Positions 34,409-47,152 of a stretch of DNA of 64,000 bases are shown here, piece by piece. Within the stretch, counting starts at the first letter, position 1; each line of letters begins with the position of its first letter. The notes below the pieces were generated by a model. The model had not been told where the DNA came from. It saw only the letters and a program-made list of their open reading frames with translations, and did no database searches. This DNA is from Isoetes taiwanensis. Lineage: Eukaryota; Streptophyta; Lycopodiopsida; Isoetales; Isoetaceae. Made by a program: the position numbers and the translations under genes. The stretch is from assembly GCA_021234155.1 (NCBI GenBank), contig JAJEKV010000002.1, positions 22,892,942-22,956,941 of the forward strand, written 5' to 3'.

Positions 34409-35705
34409 TGAAATTCACGAGACAGATTTCACGACTTGAATTACAATTCGAAATTGAGAATTCAATTGAAACAATGTAAAATTTGTTCGAATTGTATGAA
34501 TTGGTATTGCAATTCTCTAATTGCAATTCCGAATTCTGATTTCTCCCGCCAACCACTAAAGGAAACTCCATCGATCCTCCCCACCAACGGAGTTCCCACG
34601 TCTTTGGAGATCCTAGTCACTGATTTCTGCCATAATTGCACATACTATTCTTGGTGCATGCCAATTCTGTTTTAATTCGGTTGGACGTCACATGTCCAGG
34701 AGGTACTAAGCACTTTCAGCACATAAAGCACATGTCTGGACAGTGCTTTCTGTACACCACTATAGAATTTACACCCCAATGTGTGTTTCTTCCTGAAGGG
34801 CATTTCTTGGGATCTGGCAACCATGCTTTTGAAGTTTATTTGTTTGCAATTGCTGAGGGTTCTGGCCAAGCTGACCTTATTGTAGAGCAATGCTACAGCC
34901 CCATCTTAAAAGTGCGTGCTCATGCATACGATACGTTTACAAAATTGTCCATAAATATTGGAAAAATAAATGGGCCTAAGTGCTTTTAAAAGCAGCCAAA
35001 ACAATCCATGTGGTAAGCAGGCTAGTAATCCAGCTGGCTAGTACAACAGAATTTGCATGTTAAATTCTATAAAATCCAGCCATTTTTAACCTGTTATAAA
35101 TTTGTCAAAGGATTCTGAACTTGAAACAAACAAATGGTGTAGTCAACCTCGTGATAGTTACAATTATGATCTTGGAATATCTAAAGGTAGCAGTGCCAAA
35201 AACAACCAGTGATTTTGATGACCTATGATGCCAGATTCTACGCATAAATAGATATAGGCTCTTTTTCTTTCCCCACACTTAAACGGTGGTGAAGTGGAAT
35301 GTAAAATGGACAACAGCAAATGTACAACGGAAAATGTATAGCGGAAAATGTATATTGATACAACGGAATGATACACATATATCTAGCAACCAGGCAACTT
35401 TTTGTCATCAACTATACATATATCTAGCAACCAGCTGCCTTCAAAAAATTGTCGTATGGACTTGCAGAAGGCAATTTGATGTACTGCCAAGGCTCTTGTA
35501 GTGTTGTGGGGTTAGCCATGGAGGGCCGAAACTAGGACTTTAGCTTCTATTTCTACATGTCACACTTTGAGTCCATTTGCCTTTCATATCACTTGTAACC
35601 TACATCAGATAAAACAAAGTGGTTTCAATGTTTGAACTATTAGAAATAGAAATACCTTGTAAAATATCCTTACCTCGGGCTTTTGTGATTGCCTTGATTT
35701 AGAAG
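34409..35705. other. Intergenic region with unrecognised open frame
   Basis: It starts with what should be the promoter of the DFAENY pseudogene (AATTG/CAATT-rich). A 117-codon frame at 34636-34989 (plus) has no recognisable motif and is not called a gene. 35285-35440 repeats short units such as GGAAAATGTATA and ATATATCTAGCAACCAG. Confidence 0.4.
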
Positions 35706-36390
35706 CCATAACCGTTGGTGCATCCATGTCTGTCATACCCAATGTCATACTAACATCCAAGAGCCCTGTACCTTCGTTTAAGCCTGTTGTACGTCCACAC
35801 ATTGAGAAAAAGATTCAAAGAGTCCTCTCAATACAATGTTGGCAAGGCTTGCAAACACAAGAGGTTGCAGAAGATCTCAGGACATCAGTTACTAATTAGC
35901 ATCCTATTCTACAGACTAGGCCACCCTCTCTTCCTGGTCATGTAGCTTTCTTGCCTAAAGGGGATGCTGATACAGTTATGGGACCATGACGTAATGCCTT
36001 CTCTAATGCATTCTCAGGGGCTCATACTGCAGGCCCTTCTATGGGTCTAATGCACTTCCCAACGAGAACTGGAAACATGATAGGGGGCCCTCTTCAAAAC
36101 ATGCATGACGTCCTTCTTGCAAACACATGATGGATCAAGAAACCTCAGTGCAATAAATTTAAATTCTGTTCTGGCACCTCAAGTTGCACGCTTCATTGAA
36201 GTCAATCCAAGCAATTCTGGAATGACCCCTTCAAACATGATGTTGGCACAAATGCACGTTAATCTCCACAGATATGAAAAGAACGAAAAGCTCTGAAGTT
36301 CGCATGCTCCTCTCACAATATTCTACCAAGGTCTGGTGTTCTCAAAAGAGCAGAATCTCAACGGCCATGTCAAAGTTCAGAGCTTGACTA
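35706..36390 (+). pseudogene. Unidentified decayed coding segment followed by an A-run
   Basis: One frame stays coding-like for about 130 codons (VVRPHIEKKIQRVL, QEVAEDLRTS, PSLPGHVAFLPKGDAD, NMIGGPLQNMHDVLL). It is broken by TAG and TGA codons that each differ by one C-to-T change from CAG or CGA. A second frame after 36110 ends in TAA followed immediately by ten A bases at about 36388-36400, which could mark a retroposed copy. The protein is not recognised. Confidence 0.35.
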
Positions 36391-36449
36391 AAAAAAAAAA
36401 CCAATAGAACCCTACCCTTGCAAAACGGAGGCCGGTCAGACAGCCAGCC

Positions 36450-36656
36450 ATGGCAGGGCTAGGAAAATCTGAAGCCAAAATCACCATACCAGAATTCGCA
36501 TTCATCAGAAGACTGCCCCATCTTGCAGCGGAAGATCTTCCCGATGTCGGTCTGGCAAATACTCCTTCTGAATTGGGCGAGATAGAATTGGACAGAGTAA
36601 ACAAGGTGCTGCGCACGGAGGGTTGCCCTCCATGGCCGAAGGTTGAAGTGGCTTAA
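36450..36656 (+). CDS. Hypothetical 68-residue open frame
   Basis: Begins MAGLGKSEAKITIPEF and ends CPPWPKVEVA. Composition is coding-like (charged, no low complexity), with no transmembrane segment or known motif. The last 20 codons and about 80 bp downstream recur in decayed form at about 51673-51780, which suggests a real transcribed ancestor with at least two copies. Function unknown. Confidence 0.35.
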   Translation: MAGLGKSEAKITIPEFAFIRRLPHLAAEDLPDVGLANTPSELGEIELDRVNKVLRTEGCPPWPKVEVA

Positions 36657-39295
36657 ATCAGACCTAAAAGTCATATTTTTACGATCAACGAAAATTCCTA
36701 TTTTAAAACATTGACATTTTGTGTTGGTGATGACACCTATTTGCATCAGTAACTCCTCTTTAGATGATGAGGTCCTCTTGGACTAGGATCCGGTAGGACA
36801 CATGGATTTTGGGGTTTGAGTGTAACGTATTGGTCTTTGGTGCTCGGTATGGAACAAGGATGGCAGAAGCATAAGGAGAAGTCTAATAGAGGAGAGGATG
36901 GAAAGGATAGTTACGTACCTCAATTCAAGCCTCAATGAAGGTGACTTTTGGGCAAAGAATAATCACGTTACACATGCCATCTCATGTCAGGAATTCAAGT
37001 AGCTTGTTTGAGCATAACAATAACATAAATATGCTCACCTGCAGACTCTCGTATACATGGGAACCTTTTATTTCTATTGGAGAGGGGGAATATGCTAAAT
37101 GGCATGTTATAAAAAGGGGCCAACTTGACAACCTCGTTGGTGCAAAATATTTCTTTCACATTTGCAATGAGCTTCTTCATTTCTACACTTGGTATCCCAT
37201 GCACATGAGCATGGCATTTTCGTTCCCAATGATACCATATACCAAGAGTGTGATGACACAAGTAACATTGGAGACGTGATAATTCTTGTCACACTTTAGG
37301 CATTTGGCGACATGGTGATCAAAGGCATATGACCGGATCAAAATATGCACCATCTACATGGATGAAGAAGTAAACGTGTGCCTGGCATTGCCGCACTTGA
37401 TCAAATTGTGTATCATGTTATGGTAGCATCATAGCAATGTGAGACATTGGCAAATGATGATATACTATTGCTTCTTTGGTATTACCTATGTATGTACATT
37501 TCAATTATTATCTATGTGGGAGTTAAAAACCAATTCAATTCGATTCAATTCTCAAAGCTCTACATGAATGGGATAAATCATCTCTATAGTAAATAAAACA
37601 TTATATGGCTTAACAAAGACTTATATGGTATGGCATGGGTGAAAAATAATGTTCTACCAAAGTGTGATGGAGTTATATATTTTGAGGAGGCACTCATAAT
37701 GCCGTTGGAAATTGGTGTATATTGTTAATACCCAACATTTTGGTATAAAGTTGTGTGAGGCTATAGCAAGTCTATAATCACTTGCAGATATGATGTCCTG
37801 CTTTGTTGCGCATTTTATGACGTTGTATAATGGTCGGCGTTGTCGTGCATAAGTAGAGGTTGTGTGTTTATAGGCCGTGCAAATTTGATAAAATTGTTGT
37901 CTCTTCTGGATTCATCCCCAATTATGTTCAGGTTTAACAACATTGTACCTTGGGGTTGCGATGTTGAACTCCAAGAACAATGTATTATGTTGGGCTCAGC
38001 GTAGAAGTTTGACTAATTACGTGTTCTTTTGCTATGCGAAAGTATAATGACCTTGTAAAAAATTGAGTAGGAAAATGTAGCCATTAGCTCCAAAAGGATA
38101 AACCTAAATTGTCACGGTGTGCAAGACGAACATCCTAGGAAAATGTTTCAAGGCAAGCGGCGAGCGTCTATTAGATGTCCTCATGCCCTTTAGTAACATC
38201 TAAGAGGAAAGCATCCCAGTAATGGATGTAAAATGTTGCCTCGCTTCAGCAAATATTTCTCATCTTCTTCATGGTAGTTGTTTTATTTCTTAAGGGATGG
38301 ACATTTATCATAACACAACACATGTAACTACTCCTTTATCATTCCATATCTCATACATTTAGCTTATAAACAGCCTTGATAAACATTCAAGAATTCTGCA
38401 AAGTCTTTCATGGCTTGTTGCTTGATTTAGAGTAACATTTTAACAAACATTCCAAGATGCATTTAAGAATTCCCAGCATGAAACATTCTAATGTTTACAT
38501 ATCTTTATCAACCCTAGCCTTAAAACATAATTTCATTCTGCCATGCATTACAGCATATTAAAATGTTGATATTCAAAGGAACATCCGATATTAAATGAAG
38601 AACCATCTAGAGGTTATTGGATATATTATAAACCTTATGCATACTATGTTGCAATATTATTCAGTGATTTCTCTTGCTGAAGGGGACTTTTGGGTACATA
38701 AGCAAAAGTCATGCACGGCATGGAGTGCATTATATGTAAAGACATGTCTTAGATTGTTTGGGCATTCAGTGCATTCCATGTAAAGACATGTCTTATATCT
38801 GTTGTGTACACATGTCTTTAAATGCAACAGTTGCTTGCTCAACGTTGCTGCAGAAATGAAAGACAACAGAGATGGCATGGCGTTGCTTGCAAGACTTGCT
38901 TGCTAGCCTATGACAAGTCTTCAAATGCAACAGTTGCTTGCTCCAAATAATCTTTGCTCCAAATAATCTGCAGATCTGCAAACAATTATCAGATTATTTG
39001 GAGACAAATCGGAAACAATAATTGCTTGCTCCAAGTCTTAATGCTCCTATACATCAAAAGTACCAAATGAAAATATAGTAAAATGGTCGTCCAAACGTGT
39101 TTTCTACATGCACCTTACAACAAAAATAGTTATTCTAGAATGGAGCTCGCATGAAACCAACAAACCGCCGATAGATAGGCTTCTCATTCATCTCAGCAGA
39201 TTTTCTACAATGGTGGACAGTGGGTAGCCACGAAAAAATAAAGGGAAAATCCAATTATATCATTTGGACCCCAAAAAATACAATGCTAATAGATG
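36657..39295. other. Intergenic region
   Basis: No gene recognised; frames at 36935-37279 (plus) and 36995-37261 (minus) overlap and show no motif. 38700-39000 has repeated GACATGTCTTA and CAACAGTTGCTTGCTCCAAA segments and a small hairpin (CCAAATAATCTG / CAGATTATTTGG). Confidence 0.4.
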
Positions 39296-39310
39296 AGTGG
39301 CTGATGTACC

Positions 39311-39391
39311 TGCCGAAAGCTTATCACCGGGATTAAAAAACCCCGCCCTTTCGGGTTTTCGAGGAAAAACCCTAGTGATAAGCCTTCGGCA
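39311..39391 (+). repeat. Isolated copy of the LINE 3' hairpin with a different outer stem
   Basis: The core GGATTAAAAAACCCCGCCC / GGGTTTTCGAGGAAAAACCC is shared with the LINE tails. The outer stem is TGCCGAAAGCTTATCAC pairing with GTGATAAGCCTTCGGCA, unlike the TACTAC/GTAGTA stem of the others. The usual LINE terminal sequence and microsatellite are not next to it. Confidence 0.75.
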
Positions 39392-39637
39392 AGGGGCTTG
39401 GACAAATGTAAGGCATAGAAATCGCTCCCAAAAACCCCCGCATGGAGAAGTCGAAACAGATGCCACTCGCCAACCTGTACCTGCACATCATCAACACAAC
39501 AAACGAGACAACACAAACATACCAGAGGATAGCATCACCCAGGGGGTGGAAAAAAGCATCACCCAGCGGGTGGAAGAAAAACATGATAAACAGAAATTTG
39601 TGCACAATACAATAAACAAAGAAGGGGGGGAGGGTGG

Positions 39638-40198
39638 GTTCAAAGAGAATAAGGTACTGCTGAGAGAAGAGGAAGCGCCGATGAGACGTTGATGCAGAAC
39701 CACGCCTAAAATAGCGAAACCCTAACCAGAAAAGGGCATGCGCCGCATGCATGCATGCAAGACATGCATGCTCGCCCCGTTCTAGAATGTCGATCCGATG
39801 TCTCGGATCGATGCGATTCTAGAATGGGGCTCGCATGAAACCAACAAACCGCCCGAATACCAGAGAACTTCCTTATCAAACTAGAATCGAGGACGAAGGT
39901 CACAGGATGAAGGCTAAAGAAGGGCCAAGGCCGAGAAAGGACATGCCACAGCATGACAGAAACGCCAAATGGGCCAAACCAAGCAGGAAGAAGCCCCTCC
40001 CCTGCCTGGAAACAAATCAAAGAGAATAAGGTACTGCTGAGAGAAGAGGAAGCGCCGATGAGACGTTGATGCAGAACCGCGCCTAAAATAGCGAAACCCT
40101 AACCAGAAAAGGGCATGCGCCACATGCATGCATGCAAGACATGCATGCTCGCCCCGTTCTAGAATGTCGATCCGATGTCTCGGATCGATGCGATAGTG
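39638..40198. repeat. Direct duplication of about 180 bp with a 380-bp offset
   Basis: 39638-39818 and 40018-40198 are nearly identical, including CATGCATGCATGCAAGACAT and the palindromic GATCCGATGTCTCGGATC. A shorter match to the CTCGCATGAAACCAACAAAC part is at 39145. No gene is called here; the overlapping open frames on both strands are repeated along with it. Confidence 0.85.
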
Positions 40199-41160
40199 TC
40201 AAAACAGAGGTGCGATACCTAAGCCAGAAATTTTAGTAGAAGACCCCACATTCCTTGAAAAGAATAGAACAAAGCCAATTGTTGTTTACAACTCTGTGAA
40301 TCAAATTCCTGAAATTAGACAAACAAATTGCTCGTTTTGTGTTAGCTCTATAAATTAAACCTCAAGCAACGGATTAGAAAGCACCAATATTAGAAAACCA
40401 TAGACATAAATCGCCTGACTGGCGTCATCTACTTCGAAAGTGGTCCAAAGCTCAAAGTTAACACATCCATCCATCTTCAGGTTTATTGGTTTAATCGGCA
40501 GTAAACAATCCCGCACAAAACAATCTAACAAAATATAAAACGACTTAGCATCTAAAATGAAGCAATCCATAAGAATGACTATTCCATTTCTAAAATAATC
40601 ATTCATTGCCAAGAAAATAAAAGGCAAACTGCGTTTATCCACCACGCAAAGCATAACAAAAGAACATGCTTGTTTTAATATACATGATTTAGTGCACAGA
40701 TTTTTTAACAATACATCAAATATCTTTTATCCACAGCTTTATGTAGAATGACAAAATCAGAGATGCAAAGGGGCTAAGAACACCAAATAGCAAAATACAA
40801 ACGACAACGAACTTACAAAAAGAGAAGGTTCCTAAAGGGCAAGGACCCGATTTGCTGCCCTGGAAAAGCCGATTTTACTCCTCTGATAAGCCCATTTTGC
40901 CTCCTATCGAAATGCACAAGGTAAACAGACAGCTCAGAGCCAGAAATCAAGTCATTAATTGTTACAGACGCTTTCCATGTCTGTTAGAAAAAAGACACAC
41001 AAAAAGTGAATCGATTGTGCATAAAATGGAGCCCAAATCCAACACAAATGTCCTGGATTTTGTACAACCAAAGGAACCTTCTGGAAAACCAGTTAGAAAC
41101 CGTCTGGAAAACCAGAAAATCCTGTGAAAGACACAAAGAAAAGGAAGGAGGAGTTTGGTT
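40199..41160. other. Spacer with unrecognised open frames, left of CACTA element 2
   Basis: A minus-strand frame (40711-40355, 118 codons, containing NFELWTTFEVDDASQAIYVY) and a plus-strand frame (40852-41127, 91 codons) are open but match nothing I know. They could be parts of one locus broken by the transposon at 41161; I could not show it. Confidence 0.3.
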
Positions 41161-41705
41161 CACTACAAGAGAATAAGCAATCTAAGTCACTAGTTTCATC
41201 ATTTATTTGCTTAAAATTGTACTTTCAAATTTTTTAGATTTTGACACAATAAATGACGGTAGCTGTTGATGAAATTGCGTCGTCTATATTGTCATTTGTA
41301 GCATCACCAATAGCAACAGTTGTAGTATCATATTTTATGGCATTGTATTGGCATAATAATATCATTTGTAGCATCATCTATAGTTGCAGTTGTAGTATCA
41401 TTCATTTTGTCTTGTGGTGCTATAATAGTGTCAACTATAGGATCACATGTATTGCTATAATCAAATCATGCATTTTGTCCTTGTGATGGTATAATAGTAT
41501 CAGCTATACGGTCACATGTACTGCTATAATTTAATCACTCATAATGTCAATACAAGCGCTATAATATTGTCAACTATAACATCACTTGTATTGCTATAAT
41601 TAAATCACTTATAATGGCAACAAGAGCACCATCCTTTGTATCGTCTTTTCTAACATGATTAGTATCAGATGTAGCATCATCGACAATGCCACATATAGCA
41701 TCACG

Positions 41706-41820
41706 TCACTACAAAAGAATGAGGGCTTTTCGTTACGATTTTCATCAGAAAATGTCATAATTTTCGTCAAAAAAATTGTCAAAGTTATTCGTCACGGTTC
41801 TTCAACATTCTTCTTTTTGT
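41706..41820 (+). repeat. Additional CACTA-like terminus inside element 2
   Basis: CACTACAAAAGAATGAGGGC is followed by several GTCA-containing units. It looks like the left end of another CACTA family, but no matching right end was found in the window. Confidence 0.45.
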
Positions 41821-44800
41821 GAGGGGTCTAGCATTTTGTCTGCAATTTTGGATTTTGTTTCGATTTGCACTTTGCCTGCATTATCTATTTACAATTAGCC
41901 TGTAATGCTGCTTGAGTTTAACATGAATTTAAGCTACAAGTGATGAAGAAATAAGAGCATCTGTAAAATAAAAACTCCATTATTCATTATTTAAATGTAA
42001 TCAGAATTACATGTAACAATCTTTACGATGCCAACAAAAATAATGTGCCAAGCTGATTGGTAACAACTTCCTTGTTGCGATATGCTTGTTCTTCAAAAAT
42101 CTTTTGATGTCTTATATTCCTGAACCTGAATTTCAGAAATACCCAAAACCCATAATTAGTCATAATTATTAACGTAAAGTCTTTAGCATTTCAAGTTTTT
42201 CGATGTACCTATTGAACAAGTAGCCTACACCAGAAGGATGATGTTGAGGCAAGCAATAGCACCTATTGAACAAGTAGCCTACACCAGAAGGATGATGTTG
42301 AGGCAAGCAATAGCAAAATATGCAGGGATGCACAAAAGAGCAGGCCCTCTTCGATAAGCCCCTTTCTATTCATTGCACCTGCAACATTTGATAAAACAAC
42401 CCCCTGCCAACATCCAAGACATTATGGTCAATCTTAAAGATAGAAAGAAAATAGAGAGAGTGATGAATTGACAAATCATTTTTAGAGCCCTACTAGCATT
42501 ACATATCAGATATTCTATTCATGCAAAAAATGGAGCCTAGCAATGCCACAACCACTTAACAAATCCTACAGACAACTCTAGACAGCATATATCAGTCCAT
42601 TCAAGATAACGCAATAGCATACACTAAACTGCAAGCTTTGTACAACCTAAATACCCTAACGGACTAGACCATAAGCAACAAAAGTAACCAGTCTATGCAC
42701 AACAACCTAGAGTGTAGAATAGCTTAAAGCAGATTTTAAACATTCTACCTATCTACTAACACACCTACACATCTAGCTTGGCCACTATATCTGGCTGCAA
42801 AATCTAACTGCACCACTAACATAGGCTGACTACCACGGCAAATAAGCTGCCAGTTTGCCATAATACAGTATACCACAGAGCAACTCCAGATTACACAAAT
42901 ATACAAATAAGAACCATCAAATCACAAAGAGCTTAGCTCATAATTTACATCATAGAATAGCTGTCAAAACATGAGTTCTTTTGCCCCTAGAATCAGAATT
43001 TTTGTTACTAAACAGATCTGCATATTGCAAGCATTTGCAATCCAAAATTCAAGAATACGTCCTGACCTGATTTTGTGCGTACTCCAAGCTAGTATTGAAA
43101 AATATTTGACAGGATCATGTGACCCTGAGAGAAAAAAAAAACCGTTAATGTCAACTGGCAAAAATCCCTGTTGACGCCATCGTGTGATCTGATCCTAAGC
43201 CTGAATCTGTAGTGCTATTAACATCAGCAAACAGATATGCAACATGTACTAGCAGGGATTCCAAATAGATAAAAAAACCTTGCTTCGTTTTCTTACCAGC
43301 ATAGAGGAATACTTTCTCTTAGGTGTACATCTAGAGCCCAGAAGCTTCATACATCAAAACAAAATGTAATAGGTATTTACCATTATATGCAGCCGATTTA
43401 TAGTATTGCAACACCAAACACGTATTCGTGGGCGCAGCATGAGAAGTATTCCATTCGGCTCTTTAGCCTGGAAACAAGTCCCTGTTCAGTACATATTCCT
43501 GGCCTTAGTTTCGATCAGGGCAGCTTATGAATAGTCAGATTAGAAGCACAGGTCAGCAGTATAAGTAATAAGCAGAGTCCCGCTCCATTCTTTCTTTACT
43601 CCCAGTGCAAAATCGACAAAGGGTTTTCATGCAGTAAACGACTATCTGAACCTATTTTTCATGAGCATGAACCTGAACACTGCCCTATTTTTTATGAACC
43701 AAATCACAACAAGGGGCATTGTTCAGCTCTTCTTTTGGCTTTCCTCACGTCGCGTCATTGAGGCCCTTGGAGAGGTCCAAAATGTTAGGGATAATCGGCG
43801 CAGGCATCGACTTCATCCGTGCAAAGTCGGAGCTTTTCTCAGCCTGGATTTTAGCATTTGTTACGTATAATTGTAGATTTTACATACCTCGATAACACTA
43901 ACCAGAGTGTTGTAGTTGCCACAATCTTGAGCTTCGCCATTGAGAATGTCCGACCATGGCCTTGCACAGATTCCAGCACATTAAAATTCTCCAAATTTGC
44001 AAAAACTATATGCCATAGTTAGTGGTTTTGCAAACCATAGTCAATGGTTTTTATATGTTTAACTTGGTCCCGATCAAAAAATTACTAGTGGGCTTAAAAG
44101 GGATGTTTTTAAACCCCCCAATTCATTGATTTCTTAACTATCCAGTACTTGGTGCACACCACATCATGTGTGCCCCATGTTCCATCTTACCTTAGAGATA
44201 ATATGGGGTTAGATTTTTCTGTCTGCCTGCATACAATCATGCACCATACATTACTTTACTTTTGCTTTTCCACCTCCCTACTAGTATTTCCATGTTGTCC
44301 TTCCAAAAAGGTTAGCCGTTAATGCCCTAAGTCTGTATACTCACCATTTGATATGCCACATCCTATTTCTATTACTTGCATAGAAAGTTTTTACAAAGCC
44401 ATAGATAAGAAAGGGATCACCTCAGCTGGGGTATTCATCTTTCGTCTTGAGCTCACTGGAATGGAGTTCATGTAATGCAAACAGAGAACAATGAGTACAG
44501 CTTACTCTCCAATGAATCTACTCTTTTAAAGAAGCCCTCTGGTTGATGCCCTTATTATATATGTGGGGTGTTGTCCACATGATTTGTATTGGCTTGTTGC
44601 TTTATCGAGATCCAGGTATGTATAAAACCGTCTCCAAGTTGGGATGTGATTCATGTCCTTATTATTACATCTGTGGTGTTTTTCGACCTTAGCATTCCAT
44701 TCCACGCTTCCACAACTTCTCAGCACACCATCTGTGCATGACTTGGCATTATATATACTTGAGGTTCTAGATAAACGTCTGCAATTACTGAGCCCTCAGT

Positions 44801-44827
44801 AGTCATTATCTAAGCTTGTCTAGTATC

Positions 44828-44995
44828 ATCATTACTGCAAAGGTTTTTCCCTTGAAAACCTTTCGAGGCAGGGGTTTTTTAATCCTAGTAGTAATGATTG
44901 TACTAGCCCATTGTATGGGTCCCATGACCTATTGGTCTTCGTGGACGTTAAAAAAACTATTCTATTCTATTCTATTCTATTCTATTCAATGATGT
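44828..44995 (+). mobile_element. LINE 3'-end fragment inside CACTA element 2
   Basis: A severely 5'-truncated insertion of the LINE A/B family. It carries the hairpin (44828-44897, stem TCATTACT / AGTAATGA), then GGTCTTCGTGGACG and an ATTCT microsatellite tail (about 44955-44990). Confidence 0.8.
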
Positions 44996-46582
44996 GTATT
45001 CTTTTAAATAAATGTTGCTTCTTGGTTTAAACACCCAGTTTCACTTTAATTTGTAAGGTTATAGAGGACAAACCAATTAAACAATTATCCGGAGGTGCAA
45101 TGGCTACACATTTGGGATATTCACAAGGAAATGTCTCAATCTAAATGTCGCAAAGAACATTCTAGTATGTAGCTACTCTTTTTCTCTTATGCTACTGCAA
45201 AGCTGACTAAACGCAAGTTTCATCCCGAAAATAAAGTAGGGGAAGGTGTATTTGGACCCATTTCACTCCCCTTTATCTTAACTAAGAGCCCATAAATTCA
45301 AAAAAAATTAGCAGAAACAACAGAAAGTTCCATCATTTTATAGAAGTATATCATTGAGAAGCATAAAAAAAACTCAAATGGCATTTTCTGCAGCCTTCTA
45401 GAAGCACCATCATGATTCTGCAAGCTCAACCAACTATAGAACTCTAAGTGAGGTATATTTGGTTTTAGTTTACAGTTCAAGGCATGCATCATATTTTACA
45501 AGCCTTATCATAACATCAAAATAAAACATCAGAATACATACCTTCAAAGAGACTTCTTGCCCGAATCCTCTTGCCAAGCTTTAGCTCTACCTAAGAAATA
45601 TCTACAGGTTTGTTGCAAGAGAGTCATATGAATGGTCTTCCTTCCTTTGATCCTAGATTAAAAGAACGAATGCAGATAGAAAAAATGGAAAAGAGTTATT
45701 TATTTTTTGGTCGAGCCTATGTGTGCAGCTAGGATCTTTTTGCCAAATGCATCCTACCTATCACAAATTTTCATCTAATTGGTAACTTTCAATATGTGTT
45801 GACACTAATCATTAATCTAGGAAAACACGGGCCTCAGAAAAATTGCTATGCTATATGCGTATAGGCATAGGCCTCGAATCAAAATTTGTGTGATATACAC
45901 GTACGGATAAATACCTAATAAAAGAGTAAGGTGTGTGAATGCCATCATTAGTATTTAAGATATTGTATTTAAGATCAATAGTTAGATGTCAAAGGGATAG
46001 ATGATTTGCTAAGGAAATCTGCTCATCCAAATAGAAGACGAAATAATGGTGGTCCATCTAATAAGGGCAGGGAAGCCGAAAATAATAATGACGAGGAAAA
46101 TCCTTATAGTATTTTGCAAACCTTATAGTATTTTGCAAATCTTATAGAAAAAAAATCTATTCTATTCTATTCTATAGTATAGAAAAGTGCAAACCTTATG
46201 GTATTTTGCAAACCAAAACTTATACAATCATACTCTACAAATGAGGATCAATATCTATGGTCTAGATCGAGGAATAACTCGCAAATATGCCCATCCAACA
46301 GCTCTCCATGCCCCTTGAAATACCAGGTTTTGTTATCCTCTTCGCTTGTGCAAGATAATCGCCATAGCCGAAAGTCCATGGTTTTGCATACAGAGCAAGA
46401 ACGTGTTTGCTGGAAGAGCTTTGGTCCGCCGTGGCTATGGCACAAAGTGAAAATCGTAGAAAGGCATAAAGGGAACATGTTCGGGAACCTATCTAGATCG
46501 TTCAACTTTTAGATTAAATCTGAGTTGCCTAATTTAGGGCTCGATTCAAGACACACACTAAAACATTATAATATAAAGATTG

Positions 46583-46950
46583 AAGTAATAAATGATGATT
46601 AAGTTGATGCAACATGTGATATTATTCATGACACTAGCATTGATATAATATTGTCAATATGTGATACTATAGATGAAGCTATGGGTGATGTTGTAACTGG
46701 CATAAGCTATAACACTTATATTATCATCAATACCACTTAAGCAATAAATGATGGTAAAGTTGACGCAACATGTGATATTGTTCATGACGCTAGCATTGAT
46801 ATAATGTTATCAATATGTGATATTATAGATGAAGGTATGGGTGATGTTGTAACTGGCATAACCTATAACACTTATATTGTCATTAACATCACTGGAGTAA
46901 TAAATGATGGTAAAATTGAGGCAATATGTGATATTATTCATGACGGTATT
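46583..46950. repeat. 155-bp tandem repeat, right subterminal region of CACTA element 2
   Basis: About 2.4 units starting at 46583, 46738 and 46896, each beginning AATAAATGATG and containing GATATTATTCATGAC and GGGTGATGTTGTAACTGGCA. Each unit is built from shorter GATATTAT-type motifs. Confidence 0.8.
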
Positions 46951-47152
46951 AGCAACACATATATTGTCATTAATTAGTACTGATATAATTGTTGACCATA
47001 TTTATGACAATGTTGATGATGCTATAGATGATAGAATCTTGTCATTGGTACCATCACTATACCTTGAATATCATTATTTATATCACTTAACACTTTTTAA
47101 AAATTTAGGTGATATTAAAATGATGAAAAATGGCTATCCTCTTGTAGTGGTT

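Larger units (their letters stand above)
41161..47149. mobile_element. CACTA (En/Spm) element 2, complete ends, GTT target duplication
   Basis: The left end CACTACAAGAGAATAAGC and the right end (inverted CACTACAAGAGGATAGCC) pair as CACTA termini. GTT flanks both sides (41158-41160 and 47150-47152). Subterminal repeats differ from those of element 1: GTAGCATCA/GTATCA units at 41260-41705 and a 155-bp tandem array on the right. No transposase frame is found. The interior holds a 54-bp direct repeat (42213-42310), a LINE 3' fragment, and a few exon-like minus-strand frames. One of these (43860-43750) reads SSDFARMKSMPAPIIPNILD and is unidentified. Confidence 0.9.

Noticed and set aside
34636-34989. 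117-codon plus-strand frame as a gene
   Set aside because: No motif, no paralogue, and a composition typical of surrounding non-coding sequence.
43207-43215. TGTAGTG as the right end of a nested CACTA element starting at 41706
   Set aside because: The inner bases do not match the 41706 end and the flanking three bases differ.
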